Part shown: piece by piece, positions 54,807-63,781 of the stretch
How the letters are laid out: every line of letters begins with the position of its first letter
Position numbering within the stretch: the stretch's first letter is position 1
NCBI RefSeq assembly: GCF_003858655.1
Contig: NZ_RQXV01000005.1
Coordinates: 124,001 to 188,000, forward strand
Reading direction: 5' to 3'
Length of the DNA: 64,000 bases
Source: Amphritea balenae
GTDB taxonomy: Bacteria > Pseudomonadota > Gammaproteobacteria > Pseudomonadales > Balneatricaceae
Position numbers and translations under genes: made by a program
The notes under the pieces: generated by a model
Seen by the model: the letters and a program-made list of their open reading frames with translations, nothing else
Databases searched by the model: none
Told to the model about the DNA's origin: nothing

Positions 54807-54836
54807 AAAAAAAGGAGACATTTGTCTCCTTTTTTG
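54807..54836. terminator. Bidirectional-looking terminator
   Basis: A 13-bp stem AAAAAAGGAGACA / TGTCTCCTTTTTT with a 2-nt spacer in the loop, with T-runs on both strands. On the minus strand it closes the soe-aldehyde dehydrogenase-small protein transcript. Confidence 0.85.
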
Positions 54837-54851
54837 TAAAGATTCTTTTAC

Positions 54852-55058
54852 TTACTTCTTTCTGACCAGCCCCTCTACCGTCCCATTGCCTGATTGAGCG
54901 TCCCGATTGCTACGCTTCAATTGCGGGCTGATATAATCAAATGAACAGCTAGCATCTGACAGCTTATCCGGGCAATGATCTTCAGATGACTGCCCCAAAA
55001 CCGCTTCCTGCTTACTGAAGATATCCCAGGTCAGAAATACCGTCTGGCCATCGACCAT
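54852..55058 (-). CDS. Small protein of unknown function, coupled to the aldehyde dehydrogenase
   Basis: A 68-residue open frame whose ATG overlaps the preceding stop as TGATG, with an intrinsic terminator just past its own stop. Both features argue that it is a real last gene of the operon. The product (start VDGQTVFLTWDIFSKQEAVL) is hydrophilic with two cysteines, no signal peptide and no membrane helix. I recognise no family. The chance that it is spurious is considerable. Confidence 0.4.
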   Translation of the reverse strand: MVDGQTVFLTWDIFSKQEAVLGQSSEDHCPDKLSDASCSFDYISPQLKRSNRDAQSGNGTVEGLVRKK

Positions 55059-56422
55059 CAAGCGACCCAGATCGATTTGGTATTACAAAACTCCCGAATA
55101 CCCGCTTCACCCAACTCACGGCCCAGACCAGAGGCTTTCACTCCCCCGAACGGCATACGAATATCACTGGCTACCTGAGCATTCAGGAATGCATTACCTA
55201 CGTCCAATCGCCTAAGCATCGCTTCACCTTTTTCCAGATCCTGAGTCCAGACACTGGCCCCCAGGCCAAACCGGGTGGCGTTTGCCTGAGCGATCGCATC
55301 CGCTTCATCCTGAACAGCGACAATAGCCGCTACCGGACCAAATATTTCTTCGTTATAGGCGGTCATACCCAGCTTTACATTAGCTAATACCGTTGGCGCA
55401 AAGAAGAACCCCTCACCCGGCATGTACTCTCCACCGGCTAGCAGCTCAGCCCCTTCTTCAACGGATGCTAACACCTGCCGCTGCACCTGCTCACGTAAGT
55501 CATCACGAGCCATCGGTGCAATAGTGGTTTCAGGTGAGAGAGGATCACCCTGCTGCATCGCTTTAGCCTGGGCCACCATTTTCTCGGTAAACTCTTCGAT
55601 ACGAGATGGCACGACCAGAAAACGTTTAGCGGCAATACAGATCTGACCGGCATTACCAAACCGAGCCCGCATAGCAACCTCAACAGCGGCATCAATATCA
55701 GCATCATCCAGAACGATGAACGGATCAGATCCACCCAACTCCAGAACTACTTTTTTCAAATGCTGGCCGGCCAGTGCTGCAATTTTACGGCCGGCAGCTT
55801 CACTACCGGTAAAGGCGATACCCTGCACCCGATGATCAGCAATAACTTTGGCACTCTGATCAACCGAGATAGTCAGGTCTGTCACCAGACCTTCAGGGGC
55901 ACCCGCATCACGCAGAATCTGCTCAATCGCTTTTGCACAGCGCGGCACATTTGGCGCATGCTTCAAAAGCAAACCGTTACCCGCCATCAGTGTTGGCACC
56001 AGACAACGGAACACCTGCCATAAAGGAAAGTTCCAGGGCATGATTGCCAGCACAATACCCAAAGGCTCATAGCTGATAAGACTCTTACGCGCGGGAGTTT
56101 CAATTATTTCATCCTGCAGCATCGCTTCAGAATTATCGGCATAGTAACTGCAGGCAGACGCACACTTATCTACTTCACCAAACGCCTCTACAAGGCGCTT
56201 ACCCATCTCCAGAGAGATAACATGCGCCAGCGCTTCACGCTGATCATGCAGCACTTCAGCAACAGATTTAAGCAGCGCCGCCCGGTCAGCGAAACTGCTG
56301 GACGCCCATGCCCGGGCGGTTTTATCAGCCTGAGTCAGCTTCTGCTCTAACTGCACTTCGGTTAGAAAATCAAATTGTTCCAGCAACTCGCCTGTTGCTG
56401 GATTCCGGGTTTCAAAATTCAT
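55058..56422 (-). CDS. NAD(P)-dependent aldehyde dehydrogenase (succinate-semialdehyde or sulfoacetaldehyde type)
   Basis: A 454-residue member of the aldehyde dehydrogenase superfamily, closest by pattern to the Sad/GabD succinate-semialdehyde dehydrogenases ([24 protein letters not shown]). The catalytic general base is E228 ([10 protein letters not shown]) and the nucleophile C262 ([13 protein letters not shown]). It lies 37 bp downstream of soeC on the same strand. Because its operon neighbours handle sulfite, sulfoacetaldehyde is a possible substrate: related SafD enzymes are known from Neptuniibacter. Sequence alone does not decide. Confidence 0.85.
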   Translation of the reverse strand: MNFETRNPATGELLEQFDFLTEVQLEQKLTQADKTARAWASSSFADRAALLKSVAEVLHDQREALAHVISLEMGKRLVEAFGEVDKCASACSYYADNSEAMLQDEIIETPARKSLISYEPLGIVLAIMPWNFPLWQVFRCLVPTLMAGNGLLLKHAPNVPRCAKAIEQILRDAGAPEGLVTDLTISVDQSAKVIADHRVQGIAFTGSEAAGRKIAALAGQHLKKVVLELGGSDPFIVLDDADIDAAVEVAMRARFGNAGQICIAAKRFLVVPSRIEEFTEKMVAQAKAMQQGDPLSPETTIAPMARDDLREQVQRQVLASVEEGAELLAGGEYMPGEGFFFAPTVLANVKLGMTAYNEEIFGPVAAIVAVQDEADAIAQANATRFGLGASVWTQDLEKGEAMLRRLDVGNAFLNAQVASDIRMPFGGVKASGLGRELGEAGIREFCNTKSIWVA

Positions 56423-56459
56423 TCTCTATCTCCTTAATTAGCTTCAGACTGTTTTAGCT

Positions 56460-57389
56460 TCAGACGGTCTGATCACCATGGAATAAACGTACAACGTGAC
56501 GCGCTTCAGCAAAGAACAACCAACGCTCAACCAATAAACCGGCCAACGTCAGCAGGGCAGCAATAATCAACAGAACACTGCTGGACGTCAGCAGTAACAG
56601 GAAAGGCACAACAAAGGCCAGTACCAGCATCAACAGACGCATGCGCACCAGCTTATTAGCGGCAACGGTATAACCGAATTCATTATTCAGGAAGCTGTTA
56701 GAAGTATGACCCTGATCCAACAAGCGCACATTGGCCTGGGTAAAGCCGGTCGCGGTATTGATAGTGCTACCCGCAGGCTTACCTATCCAGAACAGATACA
56801 CCAGTTTACATACCGCCCCCAGCACCAGCAGCGCTAACGCCAGAGTATAAAGTGAAGAGGACAACTCCCCACCGATCAGCGACTGCAGCGCCGCCAACAG
56901 CAAGGACCCGGACATCAGGCCCAGCGCTATGTAGTTAACCGGTGTCAGCGAAGAGTTCCATTGCCGGATCGTCTTCAGACTGGCATAGATCATACTGGTA
57001 CAAAACAGCGTCAGCATCGCCAGCACGGCGGTCAGAATACCCGCCAACAGGCCCAGGGCCGTTACCTCGCTACCGCCGAAAAAGATCGCTGCCAGATAAG
57101 TCAGCGCAAACGGATAAAACAACACCGCAAAAACCGCCTCGCGGGACAGCCATGAAGTTTTAAAACGACTGAACGCACGCCATGCATTCTTAGGATTGGT
57201 CAGGTGCAGCGTCGACGACAACAAACCGCCGGTAATCAGCGCTATTGCCAACACGCCACCACTGAGCAACACAGTACTATCCTGTAACTGAGGCAACCCA
57301 GCCAGATGGCCGATAATCATCAATGTCATCAGGCCATAACCGGCACCGGACATCACGGTAAATATAAGAACTGAAAAAGCCGGATGCAT
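56460..57389 (-). CDS. soeC: DmsC-type membrane anchor, SoeC-like
   Basis: The inner-membrane quinone-reducing anchor of a molybdopterin oxidoreductase. From ATG 57389 it is 309 residues with about eight membrane helices (FSVLIFTVMSGAGYGLMTLM; VLAIALITGGLLSSTLHL) and the DmsC signature HLTNPKNAWRAFSRFKTSWL. GGAG lies 9 bp upstream of this ATG; a longer frame upstream is not conserved. With SoeA and SoeB it would pass electrons from sulfite to quinone. It is separated from soeB by 263 bp, which is unusual. Confidence 0.88.
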   Translation of the reverse strand: MHPAFSVLIFTVMSGAGYGLMTLMIIGHLAGLPQLQDSTVLLSGGVLAIALITGGLLSSTLHLTNPKNAWRAFSRFKTSWLSREAVFAVLFYPFALTYLAAIFFGGSEVTALGLLAGILTAVLAMLTLFCTSMIYASLKTIRQWNSSLTPVNYIALGLMSGSLLLAALQSLIGGELSSSLYTLALALLVLGAVCKLVYLFWIGKPAGSTINTATGFTQANVRLLDQGHTSNSFLNNEFGYTVAANKLVRMRLLMLVLAFVVPFLLLLTSSSVLLIIAALLTLAGLLVERWLFFAEARHVVRLFHGDQTV

Positions 57390-57652
57390 AATACATTCTC
57401 CGTTTTTCGAGGCCGATAAACTGGCCCTGTTTTTTATTATTTGCCTGTTACTAATTTGTTTAGAAACACGCACAAATTTTCTTTAGAACCAAGGTGCCTT
57501 TCTGACTGATCCGATCGTCGCGAGGGGCAGACTGGCTGAGTCAGATTTCCTTATCTTTCGCGGCGAATAGCAGCGCTCTTTAACAAGGAAGATCATGAAA
57601 TATGGCCAGCCAGGCTGTTCCGCAGTAGATCAGCGTTCAGTCAGACAGGTAC
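57390..57652. other. 263-bp soeB-soeC spacer
   Basis: Sequence between soeB and soeC with no conserved gene on either strand. It contains no obvious terminator and no recognised promoter. It is probably untranslated leader for soeC. Confidence 0.4.
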
Positions 57653-58342
57653 CTATCTCGAAATGACCTTGTTCACCCAGTCTTTTACGCTGGCCGCCAC
57701 CGACCTCGGCTCATACATCTCCACCACCGGCTTATTACGTGGCGGCAGGTAAGTATTTACCGGGTTATAACCCAGCTCAGGCATCAGCTGTTTACCGGCT
57801 CGATCACGTACCAACTTGCTCACTTCTGAGTTCGGATCATCAAAATCGCCAAATACCCGTGACTTGGTCGGACAGGTCATTACGCAAGCCGGCTTACGTT
57901 CATCCTCAGGCAGCTTCTCGTCGTAGATACGGTCGACACAGAGAGTACATTTCTTCATGGTTCCCTGTGACGGATCGATCTCACGAGCGCCATATGGGCA
58001 AGCCCAGGAGCACAAGTTACAACCCATGCACTTATCCTGATCCACCAGGACGATACCGTCCTCTTCACGCTTATAGGACGCTCCCGTCGGACACACCGTC
58101 ACGCATGCGGCATTATCACAATGCATACAGGACATCGGCATATTCACGGTTTTACTGTTCGGGGTGTCGTCCACCTCATAGGTACGGATACGGTTCAGCC
58201 ACGCCCCATTGGGGTCTTTACCATAGGGGTTTTCATCGGACAGCGGGCCGATGGTGCCAGAGGTGTTCCACTGCTTACAGGCTGTGGCACAGCCATGACA
58301 GCCAACACAGGTATCCAGATCAACTACCAGACCTAATTTCAT
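57653..58342 (-). CDS. soeB: 4Fe-4S ferredoxin-type electron-transfer subunit, SoeB-like
   Basis: The iron-sulfur subunit that wires SoeA to SoeC. The 229-residue product carries four [4Fe-4S] motif sets: CVGCHGCATAC near residue 12, CMHCDNAACVTVCPTGA, CMGCNLCSWACPYGA and CTLC plus CVMTCP. The arrangement is that of DmsB/PsrB/SoeB. GGAG precedes the ATG at 58342 and soeA ends 21 bp upstream. No Tat or Sec signal is seen, consistent with a cytoplasmic location. Confidence 0.92.
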   Translation of the reverse strand: MKLGLVVDLDTCVGCHGCATACKQWNTSGTIGPLSDENPYGKDPNGAWLNRIRTYEVDDTPNSKTVNMPMSCMHCDNAACVTVCPTGASYKREEDGIVLVDQDKCMGCNLCSWACPYGAREIDPSQGTMKKCTLCVDRIYDEKLPEDERKPACVMTCPTKSRVFGDFDDPNSEVSKLVRDRAGKQLMPELGYNPVNTYLPPRNKPVVEMYEPRSVAASVKDWVNKVISR

Positions 58343-58363
58343 CTTATTATTCTCCGTCTGCAG

Positions 58364-61300
58364 TTACTTCTCGCCGCGGGTCAGAATGTCTGACATCGAG
58401 CGAACCAGATTGACATTTTTATGGGAGCTATAGCTAAGCATGTCCGGAGACGGCTTAGCATTTGGCTGTGGCTTCAGTGCTGCAAAGCTAGGCCAGGATC
58501 CCGTTTCTCCCGGTGCGGCCGGCGTGATTTTCACCCGCAGGTCGTACCAGGCTGCCTGTCCGGTGACAGGGTCGGAGTTAGTAACACGGTCTATCTTGTC
58601 ACCCTTCTGCGGCAACAATTCAGAGATCAGGTGGTTCATCAGGAAACCATCGCTGGCTTCATTGGCATCATCAGACAAACCCCATGCACCGCCGCGCTTA
58701 GCAATCGCGTTCCAGGTCCATACTGTCTGTTCGTTGGTGCCTTCCATCAGTTTCACCTGCGTCCGGATCTTACCGTTATGGGATTCCACCCAAACCCAGG
58801 ACAGATCTTCGATACCATCACGCTCAGCCGCCACCCGATTCATGTACAGATAGTTCTGCGACATGATCTGACGCAACCAGGCGTTCTGGCTGTCCCAGCT
58901 GTGATACATAAACATCGGACGTTGATTCACAGCATGATACGGGTACTCATCACGATCGATTCGCTGCTCTTCTAACGGCATGTAGTAGATAGGCAGTGGA
59001 TCAAAGTACTTAACCAGACGCTCTTTATGGTGCTCTTCAGTCGGCATCGGGCCGTCGTACAACCCCTGTCCCGCCAGACGGAAGGTCTGCAGTTTTTCAG
59101 AGTAGAGTTCAATCACAATCTGATTGGTTGAACCGACCCAGGAAGCTTCTTTCGCCAGCGTCAGATAATCCAGATTAGCGTGACGCATGTAACGCTGATT
59201 CGGCTTCAGCCTTTGTTCGAAGAAACCTTCATTCTCTTCATAGGCTTCCCACTGGCGAGGGTTTGGCTCACCACGTAATGATTTTTCACCGTCTTTACCG
59301 CGGTAACCCGCCAGGAAGCCGATACCCGGCTCTTTCTCAAAGTTGATAATGAAGTCTTTATAGCCTTTGTACTTAGGCTTGCCTTCAGGATTAGTGAATG
59401 CTGGGAAGCCTAAACGTCCCGCCATCTCTACCATCACTTCCTGCCATGAAAGTACATCACGGTCCGGCTGTATCACCGGAATACGTACCGCGTCACAGGC
59501 GGCATCCGGTTCAGAGATAGGTCGGTCCAGCATCGAAATAGTGTCGTACCGCTCCAGATAAGTAGTATCCGGCAGCACCAGATCAGAGTACGCCACCATC
59601 TCAGAGTTAAAGGCATCGGAGCAGACGATAAACGGGATTTTATACTCACCGTCATCCTCCTTAGCACAAAGCATATCCAGGGTCTGGGCGGTATTCATAC
59701 TGGAGTTCCAGGCCATATTGGCCATGAACAGCATCAGGGTATCGATCTTATACGGATCGCCTTTTACCGCATTACTGATCACCATATGCATCAGACCATG
59801 ACAGGAGATAGGTGCATCCCAGCTGTAGGCCTTATCGATACGCAATGGATTACCTTCAGCGTCGATCACCAGATCTTCAGGGCTGGTTGGGAAACCCAGT
59901 GGTGGTGATTTCAGCGGTGTATTCGGTGCCATCTCTTTGGCAGGCTTAATACCCGGCGGTACATGTTTCGGGAATGGAGGCTTAGCCAGGTGCCCCCCAG
60001 GACAATCAATAGTGCCCAACAGAACTTGTAACAGATGAATCGCACGGCAGGTCTGGAAACCGTTAGAGTGCGCAGAGACACCACGCATCGCATGCATCGA
60101 TACCGGACGGCCAATGAACTTATCCTGCTTTCGGCCAGCCCAGTCGGTCCACTCGACATCGATAGTAATGCTTTCTTTGAACGCTACATGGGCCATTTCC
60201 AGCGCCATACGTTCAATATCTTCTGCCGCAACACCACATTCTTTTGCGGCGACTTCTGGCGAATATTGCTCATCCAGATATTTGTCTAACATAATGCTCA
60301 TGGCAGTACGCAGCGGCGTACCATCAGGCGCTGTGTATTCACCAAATAGTGCTGGATTAATATCCGGCAGGTTTGCGTCTACATAGGCTTCTTTTACCAG
60401 ATCCCATACCTGTGGCTGCTCGCCCTTACCTTCGGCTAAGGAGCCACGATAGAACAGGCCATCGCCTTTCTGTCCCGGGGTGTTAACCACCAGCTGTGCG
60501 GAGTTGGTATAGCGGATCAGAAACTCTTCATCCACCAGCTGATTTTTCAGCAGCACATGCACCATCGACAGTGCCAGAATACCGTCGGTGCCCGGACGAA
60601 TAGCCACCCACTCATCGGCAATCGCCTGGTAACCGGTACGCACCGGGTTTATTGCAACAAACTTGGCACCGCGCTCTTTCAGGCGTTTCAAACCCAACTT
60701 GATCGGATTCGAGGCGTGGTCTTCTGCCACACCCCACATCATGAAGTATTTGGTGTTTTCCCAGTCCGGATCACCAAACTCCCAGAATGCGTGGCCCATA
60801 GTGTACAGGCCACCGGCCGCCATATTGACAGAACAGAAGCCGCCGTGCGCTGCCCAGTTGATAGTACCAAACTGGCTTGCCCACATGCCGGTCAGCGCCT
60901 GCATCTGGTCACGGCCAGTGAAGTAAGCTAACTGTTTAGGGTCGGTCGCACGGATCCTGGCCAGACGTTTTTCCAGCATATCCAGCGCCCGTTCCCAGGA
61001 GATCTCTTCAAACTCGCCAGCACCACGCTCAGTACCCGGCTTACGCAGCAACGGGGAGCTTAGTTTGGCTGGTGAATATTGCTTCATGATGCCAGAGTTA
61101 CCTTTGGCACAAAGCACACCCTTATTCACCGGATGATTTGGATTACCCTGAATAAAACGAACTTTATTATCTTCTACTGTTACTTTAATACCGCAGCGAC
61201 AGGCACACATATAACAAGTTGTGTACTTGGTTTCCTGATTATCGCGATCTTCAAACTGAGGCAAGCTGGAGTCGCAGATCTGCACTGTTTCATCAGCACC

Positions 61301-61378
61301 TTCTTTAGCGAATACGCCAGTCTGGTCCGTGGCCGCCTGGTTCATATCGTTCTGTTTAAGAGTGGCTTGGCTTGTCAT
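58364..61378 (-). CDS. soeA: Molybdopterin oxidoreductase, SoeA-type sulfite dehydrogenase catalytic subunit
   Basis: The 1004-residue catalytic subunit of a complex iron-sulfur molybdoenzyme. The N-terminal [4Fe-4S] site uses C55, C58, C62 and C90 (TTCYMCACRCG...GVLCAKG). C182 in HGGFCSVN is a candidate Mo ligand. Length, absence of a twin-arginine signal and the B and C partners match cytoplasmic SoeABC sulfite:quinone dehydrogenase rather than periplasmic PsrA/PhsA. Adjacent SulP and TauE-type genes support a sulfur-oxyanion role. Substrate remains inferred. Confidence 0.87.
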   Translation of the reverse strand: MTSQATLKQNDMNQAATDQTGVFAKEGADETVQICDSSLPQFEDRDNQETKYTTCYMCACRCGIKVTVEDNKVRFIQGNPNHPVNKGVLCAKGNSGIMKQYSPAKLSSPLLRKPGTERGAGEFEEISWERALDMLEKRLARIRATDPKQLAYFTGRDQMQALTGMWASQFGTINWAAHGGFCSVNMAAGGLYTMGHAFWEFGDPDWENTKYFMMWGVAEDHASNPIKLGLKRLKERGAKFVAINPVRTGYQAIADEWVAIRPGTDGILALSMVHVLLKNQLVDEEFLIRYTNSAQLVVNTPGQKGDGLFYRGSLAEGKGEQPQVWDLVKEAYVDANLPDINPALFGEYTAPDGTPLRTAMSIMLDKYLDEQYSPEVAAKECGVAAEDIERMALEMAHVAFKESITIDVEWTDWAGRKQDKFIGRPVSMHAMRGVSAHSNGFQTCRAIHLLQVLLGTIDCPGGHLAKPPFPKHVPPGIKPAKEMAPNTPLKSPPLGFPTSPEDLVIDAEGNPLRIDKAYSWDAPISCHGLMHMVISNAVKGDPYKIDTLMLFMANMAWNSSMNTAQTLDMLCAKEDDGEYKIPFIVCSDAFNSEMVAYSDLVLPDTTYLERYDTISMLDRPISEPDAACDAVRIPVIQPDRDVLSWQEVMVEMAGRLGFPAFTNPEGKPKYKGYKDFIINFEKEPGIGFLAGYRGKDGEKSLRGEPNPRQWEAYEENEGFFEQRLKPNQRYMRHANLDYLTLAKEASWVGSTNQIVIELYSEKLQTFRLAGQGLYDGPMPTEEHHKERLVKYFDPLPIYYMPLEEQRIDRDEYPYHAVNQRPMFMYHSWDSQNAWLRQIMSQNYLYMNRVAAERDGIEDLSWVWVESHNGKIRTQVKLMEGTNEQTVWTWNAIAKRGGAWGLSDDANEASDGFLMNHLISELLPQKGDKIDRVTNSDPVTGQAAWYDLRVKITPAAPGETGSWPSFAALKPQPNAKPSPDMLSYSSHKNVNLVRSMSDILTRGEK

Positions 61379-61809
61379 ATTTATTATTCCACCGTCGCGT
61401 CATGGCCCGTATTGCAACCATCACCCATGAGTTTTAAATGCCGTAAGTTGCAGAGTCTTAAAACTGAGCTCCTGTTATTTGCTACAGGAATTCGACCCTG
61501 CCATTTATGCTATGAACTGGACAGGATCGGCACAATGACCAGTCTTAAAAGTCCGATGGGACCAGAAGTGGCATTAAAATTTACTCAAAACTGGTTCTAC
61601 TGGCACCAATGATGTCTTACTAGAGTAAACTGAGATCAGTTTCAGCCGACAGCACCAAGGGCCTGCATATTAAGGGTTATCAGATGCCGCCAATATGAAC
61701 CGGACTAGCACAACGACCAGACAGAAAGTGAAGTTTACTAAGTAAACTAATATCAGTTTCAGCCCCGATACTTCACATAACAACGAGCCAGCGAATTAAG
61801 GGTTATCAG
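61379..61809. other. soeA-sulP divergent regulatory region with degenerate repeats
   Basis: This 431-bp gap separates soeA from sulP. The half nearest sulP holds two imperfect copies of the sulP leader (see the repeat entry) and an AGTTTACT palindrome. A third, weaker relative (TATGAACTGGA...CACAATGACCAG, 61510-61543) resembles 61694-61721. Nearer soeA, TCCTGT/ACAGGA (about 61472-61492) forms a short inverted repeat. No gene is convincing here. Confidence 0.55.
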
Positions 61810-61814
61810 ATGCC
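61624..61814. repeat. Imperfectly duplicated sulP leader
   Basis: AGTAAACT-(N3)-ATCAGTTTCAGCC occurs at 61624-61647 and 61741-61764 with two mismatches, and TTAAGGGTTATCAGATGCC occurs identically at 61670-61688 and 61796-61814. Thus the same order of elements is duplicated with offsets of 117 and 126 bp. The second copy contains the true sulP ATG (61810). The first contains an ATG (61684) that stops after four codons. Confidence 0.85.
61732..61748. promoter_or_regulatory. 17-bp palindrome AGTTTACT-A-AGTAAACT
   Basis: A perfect inverted repeat with 8-bp arms and a single central base, 62 bp before the sulP start. A partial version (TTACTAGAGTAA, near 61617-61629) lies in the first leader copy. 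It looks like a dimeric regulator's operator controlling the sulP gene and possibly soeA. Confidence 0.6.
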
Positions 61815-63606
61815 ACAAAGCACCGGAAACAGTACCGCTCATTCACAGACTGGCAAGCACTCAGCTATTACCCGACTGCTGCCGTTTCTGGTCTGGATGC
61901 GGCTGATTACGCCGGCCAAAGCACGGGATGATCTGTTTGCCGGTCTAACTAATGCTGTTATTGTGCTGCCTCAGGGTGTGGCTTACGCCCTCATCGCAGG
62001 TATGCCCCCGGAATACGGCCTTTATGCCGCCATAGTGCCAGCGATTATCGCAGCCCTGTTCGGCTCATCCTGGCACCTGATCTCAGGCCCTACCGCAGCT
62101 TTATCGATAGTGGTCTTCACCACCGTTAGTCCACTGGCGGAACCCGGCTCAGCTGAATTTATCAATCTGGTACTGGTACTGACCCTGATGGCAGGGCTGT
62201 TTCAGCTGCTGCTGGCTTTTTTCCGTTTCGGCACGCTGGTTAACTTTGTTTCTCACTCAGTAGTAGTTGGCTTTACCACTGGCGCAGCGATCGTTATCGC
62301 CTCCAGTCAGGTAAAAAACATTTTAGGTGTCAGTGTTGAAAGCAGTGGTAGTTTTATCTCCACCTGGCAGGGCGTCATTGCTGCCGCAGGTGACACCAAC
62401 TGGTTTGCCGTTTCTGTTGCTGCCGTAACGGTGGTCTGCTGTATTCTGGTTAAGAAGCTACTACCGCGCTGGCCGAATATGCTGATCGCCATGGTGGTCA
62501 GCAGTGGCTACGCCTGGTGGTTGGGTGCGGCTGACAAAGGCATACAGCTGGTTGGCGAAATCCCCGGCAGTCTACCGCCGTTTCTGTTTCCACAGATTGA
62601 TGCCGGTTCACTTTACGAACTGGCACCGGGTGCCATTGCTATCGGCCTGTTAGGACTGGTTGAAGCGGTCTCTATCGCCCGTTCAGTCGCCACCCGATCC
62701 CGTCAAAGCATTCATGGCAACCAGGAATTTTATGGCCAAGCACTGTCCAACATTGTCGGTTCAGTGTTTTCCTCCTATGCCTCTTCCGGCTCCTTTACCC
62801 GTACCGGTGTTAACTACTCTTCTGGCGCAAGAACACCATTGGCAGCCATTATTGCGGCCATTTCACTGGCGGCTATTGTGCTACTGTTTGCCGATCTGAC
62901 CAGCTATGTCCCGATCCCCTCCATGGCAGGTCTGTTATTGATAGTGTCCTGGAACCTGATCGACTTTCATCACATCGGCTGTATCTTCAAAGCAGGTAAG
63001 TCTGAGTTTGCAGTGCTGGCGGTCACCTTCTGTGCCACTCTGGTCATGGCGCTGGAATTTGCCATCTATCTGGGCGTCATTCTGTCTCTGGTGTTCTATC
63101 TTAAGCGCACCTCGCAGCCCACTATTGTTGAAGTACTGCCAGACCCTAACAGCCCAAGCCCCTTCTTTAACCCGGCCCACAATGATCAACAGCCACGCTG
63201 TCCACAACTGCGTATTATCCGTATCGAAGGCTCACTGTTCTTCGGTGCAGTAAACTTTGTTAAGGACTACCTTGAAAATGTCAGCGAAGCTAACGTTTTG
63301 ATTGTTGCTAACGGTGTTAATCATATCGATATAGCCGGTGCTGAGATGCTGATGAATGAAGCCCAACGGCGCCGGGAGAAAGGTCAGACACTCTACCTTT
63401 CAAACCTTAAAGTTCAGGTAAATGAGTATCTGAGTAAAGGCGAATATCGTGCCGCCATCGGTGAAGAGCAAATATTCCTCTCTAAAGGTATCGCTATCAC
63501 ACAAATCTATAACCGGCTTAATCGAGATATATGTGATCACTGTAAAAGCCGCATCTTTATCGAATGTAAACCCACCATCATTGCCAGCGACACGGTACAG
63601 AATTAA
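61810..63606 (+). CDS. SulP family anion permease
   Basis: A 598-residue inner-membrane SLC26/SulP transporter. It has the DLFAGLTNAVIVLPQGVAYA entry helix, about 12-14 membrane segments, the conserved region GLVEAVSIARSVATRSRQSI, and a C-terminal STAS domain (about 470-570; LRIIRIEGSLFFGAVNFVKD, GVNHIDIAGAEMLMNEAQRR). SulP proteins carry sulfate, bicarbonate or other anions. Sulfate export or uptake is inferred from the divergent soeABC. The end is cysteine-containing and hydrophilic. Confidence 0.9.
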   Translation: MPQSTGNSTAHSQTGKHSAITRLLPFLVWMRLITPAKARDDLFAGLTNAVIVLPQGVAYALIAGMPPEYGLYAAIVPAIIAALFGSSWHLISGPTAALSIVVFTTVSPLAEPGSAEFINLVLVLTLMAGLFQLLLAFFRFGTLVNFVSHSVVVGFTTGAAIVIASSQVKNILGVSVESSGSFISTWQGVIAAAGDTNWFAVSVAAVTVVCCILVKKLLPRWPNMLIAMVVSSGYAWWLGAADKGIQLVGEIPGSLPPFLFPQIDAGSLYELAPGAIAIGLLGLVEAVSIARSVATRSRQSIHGNQEFYGQALSNIVGSVFSSYASSGSFTRTGVNYSSGARTPLAAIIAAISLAAIVLLFADLTSYVPIPSMAGLLLIVSWNLIDFHHIGCIFKAGKSEFAVLAVTFCATLVMALEFAIYLGVILSLVFYLKRTSQPTIVEVLPDPNSPSPFFNPAHNDQQPRCPQLRIIRIEGSLFFGAVNFVKDYLENVSEANVLIVANGVNHIDIAGAEMLMNEAQRRREKGQTLYLSNLKVQVNEYLSKGEYRAAIGEEQIFLSKGIAITQIYNRLNRDICDHCKSRIFIECKPTIIASDTVQN

Positions 63607-63684
63607 GCCGCGGGGCGACAACATCAGCGGTTCAAAGATACACAAACGATTTAAGCACTGGCCTCACTCGAAGGTCTAATCTGG

Positions 63685-63705
63685 ACAGTCAGCTATGCTG
63701 GCTGT
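63685..63705. terminator. Hairpin after the SulP gene, possible weak terminator
   Basis: ACAGTCAGC (63685-63693) and GCTGGCTGT (63697-63705) pair with one G-U across a 3-nt loop; the following plus-strand sequence is TCCTCTATAATT, only moderately T-rich. TATAAT at 63711-63716 may instead be a -10 box for the next gene. Confidence 0.4.
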
Positions 63706-63781
63706 TCCTCTATAATTGCGCTCAGTGCGCTACCCCGACTTTCGTTCAGTTGTCTGAACCCATACTGAGACTCTCTGCTAC

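Noticed and set aside
61079-61612. 177-codon plus-strand frame overlapping the soeA 5' end and the intergenic region
   Set aside because: Over half is antisense to conserved soeA sequence including the iron-sulfur site; no ribosome-binding site or recognisable product.
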